A stretch of 64,000 nt of DNA, taken from NCBI RefSeq assembly GCF_019649055.1, contig NW_026570252.1:434001-498000 (forward strand), read 5' to 3'. Positions 1 through 8,990 of the stretch are shown in pieces. A program made the position numbers and the translations under genes. The notes under the pieces were generated by a model. That model made no database searches, was not told the DNA's origin, and saw nothing but the letters and a program-made list of their open reading frames with translations. Source of the DNA: Paramacrobiotus metropolitanus (Eukaryota; Tardigrada; Eutardigrada; Parachela; Macrobiotidae). Position 1 is the stretch's first letter; each line of letters starts with the position of its first letter.

Positions 1-444
1 TAATCAACATGTAATGTACTCAGGTGGACCGTAAATATTCAGATTTGGTTATTGTGTTTATAACACACCGTAGTATTGTTACTGATATACATGGTATACA
101 GTTATGCGGTACGCTTGTACAGACGTAGGAATATTACATTGTTGTCCGAGCTTTCTACGTGGCGTCATGATATAACATTGGCGTCAAAGCATCACTTGGC
201 TTAAGAATATTATTATTTCCATTGCAACCAAAAATAAGTTCATATCGCCATTGGTATCCTATCAAACTGCATGAAATACTACCGAAACATCGAAGCGACA
301 CTAAAATATGCATTATTATTCCACAACATTACTACATGTAGCACATTCGTATTTAATACAGCTTAAATTATTCATAACACGCAGTACAGATAATGCTCAC
401 ATTATTAGAAATCCATAATGCAACAGTTTCATTGCTAGCAGAAT
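1..444. other. gene-free left edge
   Basis: AT-rich sequence with no convincing reading frame. The only usable signal is an ATTAAA-type polyadenylation hexamer read on the minus strand (plus-strand positions 352-357), about 90 bases past the stop codon of the neighbouring minus-strand gene. It would serve as that gene's 3' end. Confidence 0.4.
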
Positions 445-3400
445 TCATTCATCAGTAATTGGCCCGTAATGAGTACCGTCATGCTCCACGATTTTTCCTC
501 CGCGGGCGAACTGGATGTACTTCCGCTGCGGTTCCGTCCCTTCCTGAGCAGCTTGCGCTTCGTCAATGAAAAAGTAAAAGCACGGACTGCGATTCATATC
601 GCCGGTGACATGACGCGTGCACATCTGGCGGGCCTTGGAAACTGCGTTGTGCGAGGAGATGTTGACGGCTGTCTTATCTTCAGCCACTTCCCAACAACAA
701 CCGCACGCGTATCCACCGTATTTCTCGACCTGCTCCATTTTCTTCTTGAGAGCCGCTAACATCACGTTGTTGTGATCGCGCCACATGGGCAGCAGTCGAT
801 CCTCGTGGCCTTCCGGCGCTTCCGGAATGCTCTGCCAATCCACGTCTCCTAACTCAGCCGCATCCATAAAAAACCAGCCGTCCCAATAGCCTGAAATCAG
901 CAGCCGCCCGTTGCGTACGTGACGAGTCGATTCGTCGATATTAAAGTACGCGATAGTATCATCGTAAATCACTGTTGTTCGCTTCTTCCCTCGGGCTTTC
1001 TCCGGCTCCGGAAAAGCTCCAGGACCAGATGTCCGAGCTCTCTTCACACCCTTCTGCGCTTTCAAGGCCTAAAAGGGCACGCACACGCATTAGCATTATA
1101 CAGCATTGTACATTGAATGCTTATAATAAGTTGAAATTATATGTGGCGTCAGAACTTTTATATCAGGCGTCATGACGTGTATTTGCTGCGTTAAAATGTA
1201 CTTAACGTTGTTAGTAAACATAAAAAGAATTGCTTTACATTCGACTTACCTCTTTGATGTGGTACTCAAAGTTCCCAGGATCCGATGGATCCGGAAACTC
1301 CGGACTGTCAGCACGTTGTCCTGACCCAGACTGTGACCCAGCGCGAGAACCGGCAGCCGATGATGCCGCCCGGTGGACCGACGGGGCGCGCGATGACGCG
1401 TGGGATCCGGCACGGCTTGCGCTCTGTCCCGAAGCTGCTGGCTGGTTGGGCAACGTTACCCGAATGTCCGAGCTCTCTTCACACGAGATTGAACTGAAGA
1501 ACTGAGAGATTGCCAAAGAGATTGAACTGCCAAAGAGATTGAACTGAAGCACACGTTGGGGCCGTTCGCATCCCCGCCTTTTAAATTCTTCGTCAGTTCG
1601 TCTCTAGGAGTCAGACCGAAGAAAACTGGAGGAGCACGCTTGATTATGGACCTCTCCCGGCCTTTCGGTAGCTCCGTAAATGACTATATTTGCAAGAAAA
1701 CGTACACCATGCGATTCTGTTCTGTCGATGACGCAATCCGTATTATTATCAAGCTAGGTGCCGGCGCCATTATGGCCAAAATGGACTTGAAGCACGCCTT
1801 CCGCCTCATACCTGTCAGGCCGGAAGATTGGCACCTTCTCGGGTATTGTTTCGATGACCGTTTTTATTTTGATGTGGTATTACCTTTTGGTTGCCGCTCT
1901 TCGCCCGCCATTTTCGATAGAATGGCATGTTTTTTGGAATGGATAATTCGAAACGTGTGTCATTTTCGGGATGTTCTGCACTATATGGATGATTTCTTCT
2001 TCGCCGGTCCATTCGGTTCTATTCTTTGCCAGTTAGCTATTGAGCTTATGACGCTGCTGTGTTTAGATCTAGGAATTCCGTTAGCGCCTGATAAGACGGA
2101 AGGACCCTCAACAAAATTGACCTTTCTCGGTGTCGTCCTGGACTCCGTTGATCAAACCATCTCGCTCCCACCCGGAAAACTTCAAGATTTAATCGATGAG
2201 TTCACGGTGTTCTCCACCAGACAGTCAGCTTCTAAGCGTGACCTTCTCAGTCTAATCGGCAAGCTCAGTTTTGCTACGAAATGCATTCCAGCCGGTCGGA
2301 TTTTCTTACGACGGATGATCGATTGTGCCAATTCAGTCCGCCTCTTACATCAGTCGGTTCATTTAAATTCTGAATTTCGAGCTGATTTGGAGTGGTGGAT
2401 TAAATTTTTGCCACTGTGGAACGGTACTGCTTCTTTTATCGAGCCAGACTGGACAAACGCAGACAATTTTAGCTTGTATACGGATGCGTCTCACACTGGG
2501 TGCGGCGGATGTTTCGGTAACAGATGGTTCCAGTTAACTTGGCCTCCTGACCTTATGATTCTGCATCCGCATATCACCTGGTTGGAGATGCTGCCAATTC
2601 TTTATGCGTGTAGATTATGGGGCACACACTGGCACAGCAAGCGGTTGACGTTCTTCTGTGACAACCAAGCTGTAGCGGCAGTTTGGAGCAAGTTCTCTTC
2701 CAAGCATCCCGGGGTCATGGCATTAATTAGAGCATTACATTTTGAGGCAGCGCGATATAATTTTCATCTACGTATTGTCTATTTACCGGGGAAGAGCAAT
2801 GCTACAGCAGATGCGTTGTCCCGTGGCAATATCGAGCGGTTTTTCGAACTTCTACCGTCTGCAAATCGGCTTCGAGAGGAATTTCCGTTCAATATGGTTG
2901 AATTCTTTGACGTTCTTGCCGCTCCTCGCAAGTGCCGTAATCGCCGGATAAAGTATCGTTTTCAATCTTATGTTATCTAGTTGTTCACTGTTATTAACGA
3001 TGTGCTTTATTGCAGAAAACGCTCGTGTACTTAATGCTCACAATACGCCATTTCGTCCAGTTATCCAAACTTTGTTGCAAGCGCATCTATCATCCGCCAG
3101 TCAGAAAGTGTATCGGGTTGCACTGCGCACATTTAATTCTTTTTGTAACCGTAATGGTTTTCCTTTTGTGCCCACGGATTCTGCAACCATCTTTAATTTT
3201 GTTGCCCAGCTCTTTTTGGATAAACTAACCGTAGCCACTGCGCGAGTATATGTTTCGGCCATTATAACCTATAGCACTTTAAGCGGCTATCCGGACCCTG
3301 TTCCGGATAAACGCCGCCTGGCGCTACTTTTTTCTGGATGGTCCAGAATCCGTGGGTCACCTCGCGTTAAGCGTGCTGGACTGACAGTGACAAATCTGCG

Positions 3401-5211
3401 TTATTTGTTTCGCTATATACAGTCACTTCCGTATTGCATGTTCGATCGCATCATGTTGCAAGCTGCCACGATGATGGCGTTTTATGGATTTATGCGTGTA
3501 TCTGAATATTGTGCTACTACTCAATCCCGTTCAGCTCCCCACTGTCTTCGTGGTTCTGATATTTTCTGTGATTCTTATTGTCTCCAAATCACTTTGCGAA
3601 GAAGCAAAACATCTCAGCATGCACCTGTTGTGATATCAATTCCTTCCCTGACTGACATCACTTGCCCTGTTACTGCTGTGTCTCGTTATCGAGCGCTTCG
3701 GGATTCCTGTTTTGATTCTTCATCTCCATTCTTTTGTTTTTCAGACGGGAAATATCTAACTCGTCAACGTGTATCCATTCTGCTTCAAAGTTGCTTCGGT
3801 CACACAATGTCAACCCATTCGTTTCGCATTGGTGCAGCTTCAACTGCTGCTAACGCCGGCATCACATTAACGGATGTTCAAAAGATGGGGCGTTGGACTA
3901 GTGATGTGGTTAATAGATACATTCAGCAGTCTTCTGTATCAAATTCTCATCTGTATACTCGTTTATTATCATGAAATCTTATTACAGCTCTCCCGTGTTC
4001 GGTTGTGTTTTGTCGTTTCCGGTTGGGCCGCGGCTTCGCTTTGGGGGTGTTCGGCGCGGCTTGTCTCAACGGAAGTCGGCGACCAGCGGCGCCGTTCAGT
4101 TGCGACCGTTCGGACATCGTCGGCTTTCGAGCACTTGCCCCGACATCCTCAAAGCGGCAACTGATTGAACGAGCCCGAAAGCGTTAATGCTATTTAACGC
4201 TTAAGGCGTTAAATACCGTTAACGCCGGGCGAGTTTGTTTGTCCCTGGCAACATAGTCACGTCATCCAGTAATGACGTGAACAAATTATTAGAAGGAACT
4301 CAGTTGTGTTCGATCCAGTTTTAACTATTAGTTTCCCAATTTTCGCTAAAAAAAAGCCCGCCCACCCGGAAATATACTATGTCATCACTTGTCCTGTTGT
4401 TGATTCTTCGATCTTCTCCGATCTGCTGTTTATTACCACCAGCGTTGCTCTGTTGTGTTCAAAGATTCAATAAAGGGGTGTTCGGCGCGGCTTGTCTCAA
4501 CGGAAGTCGGCGACCAGCGGCGCCGTTCAGTTGCGACCGTTCGGACATCGTCGGCTTTCGAGCACTTGCCCCGACATCCTCAAAGCGGAATGCCGGCAAT
4601 GTTGCCGGTGGTTCGCGCCGCGATCCGTTCAGCTCTTACCTTCAGAGCCCGCTCCTTGTCATATTCTGCATCCTGATCCAACGCCTTCTCAAACTACACA
4701 ATACCAAATGGAAACAGTTAATTGTTTTTACACAATAAAACGATTGGAAAAGTTCATCCGTATGCTTGCCTCCTCGTCCGACAAACGTGCCAGCGCGGCT
4801 TTGCCGCGATCTCTCCATGGCACGTATGGTGCAGATCTCCCAGCAGTGTTGCTGCTCTCCTAAACAATGCCGTAATCTCAATGAATACGTGAAGAAAAGC
4901 ATGGTACAGTATGGGGACAAGAGTACCGTTTTAGATACACGTACCTCTACATTCACGCCCGTACGATCCACAGAGACGCTGGTAGGGCTGTTGTGGGACG
5001 AAGACGCTGGTGCAGGAGCAGGTGCAGACGGTGGTTGAGCACGAGGAGACGACGCGGGCGTGCGTGCAGGAGAACCATTGGCCGGAGAAACGTGTGCGGG
5101 GCTATCGCGGATGGAGGTAGACGGCGATGCCCGTGGAGTTGCGGTCGTTGAAGCGGCTTGCGTGATCGTGGATGCAGTGTGGGAACGTGTGGCGCGGGGA
5201 CTGCTGGACAT
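445..5211 (-). CDS. three-exon gene of unknown function, Ser/Ala/Pro-rich N-terminus, retrotransposon in intron 1
   Basis: I do not recognise this protein. The model is exon 1 5211-4945 (ATG at 5211, 89 codons), exon 2 1501-1250 (84 codons) and exon 3 1068-445 (207 codons plus TGA), 380 residues in all. Both introns are phase 0: donors GAG|GTACGT at 4945 and GAG|GTAAGT at 1250, acceptors CTCTCAG before 1501 and TTTTAG before 1068. Exons 1 and 2 encode low-complexity Ser/Ala/Pro/Arg sequence, probably disordered. Exon 3 holds the only globular-looking part, rich in aromatic residues, with a CGCC cysteine cluster near its middle. Intron 1 contains the tyrosine-recombinase retroelement in the opposite orientation. 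The exon 2 acceptor sits in a short tandem repeat at the element's edge, and earlier CAG acceptors exist there in the same frame. No signal peptide is visible. The three-way phase agreement supports the model. The assignment of exon 1 to the same gene across 3.4 kb is inference. Confidence 0.5.
1484..1550. repeat. short tandem repeat at the retroelement's left edge
   Basis: Imperfect repeats of a roughly 17-base unit (core agagattgaactg) occupy the junction between host exon 2 and the truncated reverse transcriptase. The array is bounded on both sides by cacacg. It looks like filler DNA made at the breakpoint, and it supplies the acceptor used by host exon 2. Confidence 0.5.
1556..2980 (+). 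CDS. reverse transcriptase-RNase H (pol) of the Ngaro-like element, N-terminally truncated
   Basis: This encodes 474 residues that would copy the element's RNA into DNA. The reverse transcriptase part shows the catalytic Asp in MAKMDLKHAF (about residue 77) and YMDD at 143-146. RNase H follows with Asp 310 (YTDAS), Glu 344 (WLEML), Asp 369 (FCDNQ) and Asp 419 (ADALSRG), so the active-site residues are all present. The N-terminus begins inside the first reverse transcriptase block (GPFASPP) and there is no ATG at the listed start, which is a TTG. The frame is open upstream only to a TGA at 1523-1525. Family proteins normally carry more sequence before this point, so the frame is truncated rather than complete. 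It overlaps the recombinase frame by 11 bases, as is usual in this family. Confidence 0.85.
   Translation: MGPFASPPFKFFVSSSLGVRPKKTGGARLIMDLSRPFGSSVNDYICKKTYTMRFCSVDDAIRIIIKLGAGAIMAKMDLKHAFRLIPVRPEDWHLLGYCFDDRFYFDVVLPFGCRSSPAIFDRMACFLEWIIRNVCHFRDVLHYMDDFFFAGPFGSILCQLAIELMTLLCLDLGIPLAPDKTEGPSTKLTFLGVVLDSVDQTISLPPGKLQDLIDEFTVFSTRQSASKRDLLSLIGKLSFATKCIPAGRIFLRRMIDCANSVRLLHQSVHLNSEFRADLEWWIKFLPLWNGTASFIEPDWTNADNFSLYTDASHTGCGGCFGNRWFQLTWPPDLMILHPHITWLEMLPILYACRLWGTHWHSKRLTFFCDNQAVAAVWSKFSSKHPGVMALIRALHFEAARYNFHLRIVYLPGKSNATADALSRGNIERFFELLPSANRLREEFPFNMVEFFDVLAAPRKCRNRRIKYRFQSYVI
2970..3974 (+). CDS. tyrosine recombinase of the Ngaro-like element
   Basis: This is a 334-residue recombinase that in this family replaces the DDE integrase and inserts the circular cDNA by site-specific strand exchange. 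An N-terminal SAM-like DNA-binding helical part (about 30-125) is followed by the catalytic domain. The catalytic set is visible: Arg 176 (GFMRVSEY), His 283 and Arg 286 (HSFRIGAAS), Trp 309 (MGRW) and the nucleophile Tyr 317 (NRYIQ). The order and spacing fit the R-H-R-W-Y signature, and the length is normal for the family. The frame is intact and ends just before the split direct repeats, which are its presumed substrate. The ATG at 2970 lies inside the end of pol. A later in-frame Met at residue 11 is also possible. Confidence 0.85.
   Translation: MLSSCSLLLTMCFIAENARVLNAHNTPFRPVIQTLLQAHLSSASQKVYRVALRTFNSFCNRNGFPFVPTDSATIFNFVAQLFLDKLTVATARVYVSAIITYSTLSGYPDPVPDKRRLALLFSGWSRIRGSPRVKRAGLTVTNLRYLFRYIQSLPYCMFDRIMLQAATMMAFYGFMRVSEYCATTQSRSAPHCLRGSDIFCDSYCLQITLRRSKTSQHAPVVISIPSLTDITCPVTAVSRYRALRDSCFDSSSPFFCFSDGKYLTRQRVSILLQSCFGHTMSTHSFRIGAASTAANAGITLTDVQKMGRWTSDVVNRYIQQSSVSNSHLYTRLLS
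4044..4157 (+). repeat. split direct repeat, first copy (B1)
   Basis: A 114-bp GC-rich block beginning ggggtgttcggcgcgg and ending caaagcgg. It is repeated almost identically at 4475-4588 and forms one half of the split direct repeat pair. Confidence 0.8.
4158..4474 (+). repeat. internal A2-like block between split direct repeats
   Basis: 317 bp between the two B repeats. In Ngaro elements this block is a copy of the 5' A1 repeat. Here no A1 partner remains, because the left end is truncated. It contains a palindromic aacgcttaaggcgttaa stretch near 4195 and an AATAAA at its right end that could act as the element's poly(A) signal. Confidence 0.5.
4475..4588 (+). repeat. split direct repeat, second copy (B2)
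   Basis: Second copy of the 114-bp block at 4044-4157. Its last base is the right boundary of the element. The sequence diverges immediately after caaagcgg. Confidence 0.8.
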
Positions 5212-5957
5212 TTTTTCTGTCAAATACACAGGTGTACTACTCACACTTAATCGTGCTATTCATGCAATTAAACCGAGTTTTGAGTCATACCATTTTTTAA
5301 AGATTAATTTTAACGTAAAAATAGCATTAGTTATGACGTTTACGAGCACGCTGTACAACTGTATTGATTACTGTAAGTTAAAATTTAATAGTTAAAAATA
5401 ACTGCACATGTACGAGTACTGTACTTACGTGTTGTAAAGGGCGTCGCAGAGACAATAACGGGCGGAAGTGTCAGGTGTTTGATGGTGAGGAAGGTTCGGA
5501 AGATATCGGCAGAAGATGATTGAAAGAATTTTTATCAAAATTTGTGGTTCTTTGCAAGTTACAGCGGACTTTACTGAATGCAGGCGAAATTTGATGGGTA
5601 TGCGTGCTTTTGCACACTGCCGTAGCAACTGCATCCTGTTACAGCGCTGGCCTTTCTACGAAGTACGGTAATTGCACTACGCCGTTTAATTAATCGCTGG
5701 AATACTTATTTGCGCATGTCTTCCCTGTCCAGTGTCTTTTCTCTGACCAGAGAGCATTTAATTACTGACCGTTACGGTCATAAAAACAGGAATGCGGTAA
5801 TAAAATGCGGATACAGGTGTGTTTGTTCAGCTGTGTTGTGGTTCTCCCTGATCCCTAATAAAATGTTTTATTTACATAAGAAAACTTTACGACTTTGACT
5901 TCTCCCTGCTTCCTTTGACCACCGGTCATTATATGGAAGTTATAAGAACATGAGCTT
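5212..5957. other. gene-free, upstream of the minus-strand gene
   Basis: This stretch lies 5' of the minus-strand gene that starts at 5211, so it should hold its promoter. I see no clear TATA box or other definable element and no supportable reading frame. Confidence 0.3.
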
Positions 5958-6365
5958 CTACTCTAACTTCCAGGCTCGCGTGGCGGCGGTGACATCGGTT
6001 GCTGTCAGTGTCGGGCATAATCTGGAAATCAGTTGGTGCAACAAAGAAGCCGATTCCAAGTAGGCAGAGGAAGCTAGCTTCTCGGTGCGTCTGATTCCCA
6101 AACCACCGAAACGAACAGGAAGGGAGGCCTGGAGCCATGTTGGGTGGTCCATCCTGACATTAGTAATTGTTTCGACCGCCTCGCGAAATACCTGGTCGAG
6201 TCTGTATAGCTCTTGTGGAAACATCAATGCGAGGGAGGTGCGCAATATGTGAACAATTTTCGGCACTCCTAGGCAATTCTTCAACAGGAATAGCGCTTGG
6301 TGTTTTGGAATTAGCTGCAAGCGGCCGCACATAACACCAAGCTGGATGATTTTCTCATTGATCAT
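5958..6365 (-). pseudogene. fragment of endonuclease-type (RLE) non-LTR retrotransposon, thumb/linker region
   Basis: This 135-codon frame aligns with residues about 535-665 of the complete element at 14767-17637. Shared blocks include QALFLLKNCLGVPK against QALYLLRNCLSVPK and GGLGIRR against GGLGIRR. It covers only the part after the polymerase palm: no catalytic residues, no zinc finger and no nuclease remain. It is a dead fragment whose divergence suggests an older insertion. Confidence 0.8.
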
Positions 6366-6939
6366 CGGGATTACGGCGGCTGGTAGAAGAGGGGTTCCGA
6401 CACTACGATCTTAAAAATGAGTATAAAAACATAAATTGAAAAATTCTTGTAATAAAATTCCTTTAAAATTAATCGCAGTACCGTGAAACAGAATACGTTC
6501 GTCCGCGCTCGAGTTCAAAACCAAATTTATAACTGCAAGCGCTTGGCTAATTTTTGCTTGAGCGTTATAAGACCACAGATACCTGCTCCATGGAGTTTTG
6601 CTAATAAATTTTTTTTAGGATCTTCAGCAAAAAAAAAGAAATATAAGTCAGCCATAGAAATTTCAGTTGTAAGTTACTGTGAAGTATATTAAGTATTTTA
6701 ATATACTTGGCAGCGTATTAAGTTTTTTATTTCCTAAAAATTCTTTGTTAGGAAATAAAATATTTAACGGAATGGAATAAAAAAAACAATTTTATTCCGT
6801 TCCGAGTAAATTTTGTCATTCCCGTATTTCGAAAATTGCATTCCGTCCCTTGTCCAGTCCACTTCCGGTTGCTGCCTACACGTACTGTTTTTCATGCTGT
6901 TACGTAAACGCTATTAATGGGTGCTTTGCACCAACTGGT
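6366..6939. other. gene-free, with two adjacent hairpins
   Basis: AT-rich. Two stem-loops follow each other: one around 6727-6760 (arms tttatttcctaa and ttaggaaataaa) and one around 6770-6805 (arms ggaatggaataaaa and ttttattccgttcc). They may be remains of a fold-back element. No coding signal. Confidence 0.4.
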
Positions 6940-7235
6940 CGATTTCGGCCTTAACTTTTACTCTCCAATGCCGCCAATGGAGCATGCTGCTGCCACTGAT
7001 CACGCCTCTTTGCAGAGCCCCTCTTAAGCGTCTTCGAGGGCGAACACGGCACGGAGCTGACCTCGCCATCGACGTCGGTTAGAGTCGACGATCCGCCAGC
7101 CCCCACCGGACGGAATCTATTTGGACATGCAGCTGTTATGCCGCCACATGAAGTGGTTGCCAGTGGCAACCATTTTATATGGCGCTATAACTGCCGCATC
7201 GTTTATGGTACCTCGGAGCCGACATTCGGGTCTCT
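6940..7235 (-). repeat. dispersed repeat, inverted copy of 26150-26450 and 60530-60800
   Basis: Reads as the reverse complement, with substitutions, of a block present in both segmental-duplication copies. Shared strings include the atggcgccatatgaagtggc region and the tctgcaaag...gatcgacg region. The short open frames across it differ between copies and are not protein-like, so I treat it as a non-coding repeat. Confidence 0.6.
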
Positions 7236-7344
7236 CTCATGCGATCAGCGGCAAATACCGCTCTCGTGATAGGACAAGGCTGTGGGCGTGTGAGCGGTGT
7301 CGGAGGCCAAGATCTACAACTTCACTGTGTTACGTTATAGACGC

Positions 7345-7640
7345 CATTAACGTTATCTGCGGCCCCTGGCACTGTAAGTAGCTAAGTCTAACGTAGAAAT
7401 CCCGACGTGGATTTTAAGACTTTATTTATGAAAGACAATTCAAGTGACTGCTAGATGACTTCCAGTGGACTAAACCAGAGTTGACCATCTAGCACTAGCA
7501 AGCTTCGCGCTTATATAGCCACATTCGGGTAAACATCGGCATTAAGAAACTTCTGGAAGCTTTCAAAGCCTTAAATCACTCAATAAGACCATTAAAACGA
7601 CATAACAAGAGATACAGAGAAGACTGGAAATCTGTCGATT
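7345..7640 (+). repeat. dispersed repeat shared with 50895-51172
   Basis: About 280 bp aligns over its length with 50895-51172 in the same orientation. It includes the strings gtagctaagtctaacgta and agtgactgctagatgacttc. The two copies differ by scattered substitutions and part ways just after gagatacagagaaga. It could be the edge of a larger transposable element or a duplicated exon with flank. Confidence 0.7.
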
Positions 7641-7753
7641 CTGGTCTTAATCGTCTTATCCACTTATGCCCAAATATAGAACTAATTGATATTCTCTCAG
7701 TTCTCTTTGTGGCTAAAGATCTTGTTTACACCAGGCTCCAGGCTGTACCTTAA
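7503..7753 (+). pseudogene. coding-like fragment ending in TAA, possible terminal exon
   Basis: After an AG at 7501-7502 there is an open frame of 83 codons to TAA at 7751-7753. Its product is protein-like, with an alternating Leu/Ile pattern (for example LIHLCPNIELIDIL), resembling one or two leucine-rich strands as at the end of F-box/LRR proteins. The partner repeat at 50.9-51.2 kb keeps about 45 of these codons in frame before losing homology. No upstream exon was found, so it is either an orphan last exon or a captured fragment. Function unknown. Confidence 0.3.
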
Positions 7754-8097
7754 AATAGCCCACATGGGGCTGTGCGGCTGGTCACAACTGGCGTATTCGA
7801 TACATATGAGGCGTGGCCCGCACTGAAGTCGTACATCTATCCCGTTGTCTTTCTTCTATGGAGCATATTCGATACTTTTATGTTCTGTGGTTCAAATCGG
7901 ACGAGCCCCGAATTCCGTTTGGAAGTGGCCGTCTCACAGGAAAACGGGCTCCGAACTGAAAGGATGATGCGATCCTGGCTGCACCTGGATTAGACCGTCT
8001 TTAAGGCGGATCAGCGGATCGTTAACGTTTCACCTAATCTGAAGATGCTGCAGTCCGAAAGGTGTGGTAAGCCGGAAACTCCACCGAGCAAGTCAAC

Positions 8098-8645
8098 AGT
8101 ATCGGCAGCTCGGTCACCCATCTACCTAACGAGATCTATGCATTGGACAGTATTGGTAGCTCGGTCACCCATCTACCTAACGGGATCTATGCACTGGACA
8201 GTAGTGGTAGCTCGGTCACCCATCTACCTAACGGGATCTATGCACTGGACAGTAGTGGTAGCTCGGTCACTAGATCACTTAACGGAGTTCGTTTACTGGA
8301 CAGTAGTGGTAGCTCGGTCACGCGTTCACCTAACGGGCTCTGTGCACTGGACAGTATTGGTAGCTCGATCATCCATCTACCTAACGGGATCTATGCACTG
8401 GACAGTATTGGTAGCTCGGTCACCCATCTACCTAACGGGATCTATGCACTGGACAGTAGTGGTAGCTCGGTCACTAGATCACTTAACGGAGTTCGTTTAC
8501 TGGACAGTAGTGGTAGCTCGGTCACGCGTTCACCTAACGGGATCTATGCACTGGACAGTAGTGGTAGTTCGGTCACTAGATCACATAACGGAGTTCGTGG
8601 ACTGGACAGTGGTGGTAGCTCGGTCACGTACTCACCTAGCGATTT
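8098..8645 (+). repeat. 51-bp minisatellite, about eleven tandem units
   Basis: Units of 51 bp carry the core agctcggtcacccatctacc followed by taacgggatctatgcactgg. At least two unit types alternate: the catctacc type, and tagatcac or cgttcacc types. Because 51 is a multiple of three, two frames stay open through the array and translate to 17-residue repeats. This is an effect of the periodicity, not evidence of a gene. Confidence 0.9.
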
Positions 8646-8990
8646 TTCGACGCACTCAATCACTAGGTGAGTGACTGACCGAGCTCAACCTGTCCAGTAA
8701 GAAATATCGCTAGGTAAGGAGAAAAATCGCTAGGTGAGGATGTGACCCTGCTACAACTACTGTCCAGTGCACAGAGCCCGTTACGTGAGCAAGAGCAAAG
8801 CCCGCTCGATGACTCACTCACCTAGAAATTCCGCTCAGTGGGCAGTAATGGTGTTTCGGTCACTCACTTGTCTAGTGATTTTTCTTACTGGTCAGTGGTG
8901 GTAGCTCGGTCACCCACTCATCTAGAGATTCCGCTCAGTGGTCGGTGATAGTGTTTCGGTCACTCACTCGTCCAGTGATATTTCGTATTG
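8646..8990. repeat. degenerate and inverted units beyond the minisatellite
   Basis: The sequence continues with related motifs in both orientations. For example ctgtccagtgcacagagccc near 8760 is the reverse complement of a piece of the array near 8340. Further on there are spaced copies of cggtcactcac and ctcagtgg. The whole of 8098-8990 is therefore partly palindromic. Confidence 0.7.

Larger units (their letters stand above)
1551..4588 (+). mobile_element. Ngaro/DIRS-like tyrosine-recombinase retrotransposon, 5'-truncated
   Basis: The element has a pol reading frame (reverse transcriptase and RNase H), an overlapping tyrosine recombinase frame and a 3' end with split direct repeats. The last is seen directly: a 114-bp block at 4044-4157 recurs nearly unchanged at 4475-4588, separated by a 317-bp block. 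This B1-A2-B2 arrangement is the known 3' architecture of Ngaro elements. The expected 5' A1 block and gag are missing, because homology to reverse transcriptase starts abruptly near 1551. No methyltransferase domain typical of DIRS1 or of some PAT elements is seen. The element lies in intron 1 of the minus-strand gene. Without A1 it should be unable to form the circular intermediate used for insertion. Confidence 0.8.

Noticed and set aside
469-759. Plus-strand frames across 469-1175
   Set aside because: Antisense shadows of the exon at 445-1068. They have no splice or homology support.
7772-7993. Frame ending FRLEVAVSQENGLRTER, briefly reminiscent of gag-type sequence
   Set aside because: The similarity is too short and no neighbouring gag block or knuckle is present.
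8098-8645. Repeat array considered as a CRISPR
   Set aside because: Units are contiguous without unique spacers, and the window is eukaryotic.
8045-8674. Two overlapping open frames of 209 and 175 codons made of 17-residue repeats
   Set aside because: They exist only because the minisatellite unit is 51 bp. Both frames are equally open and neither has flanking coding signal.
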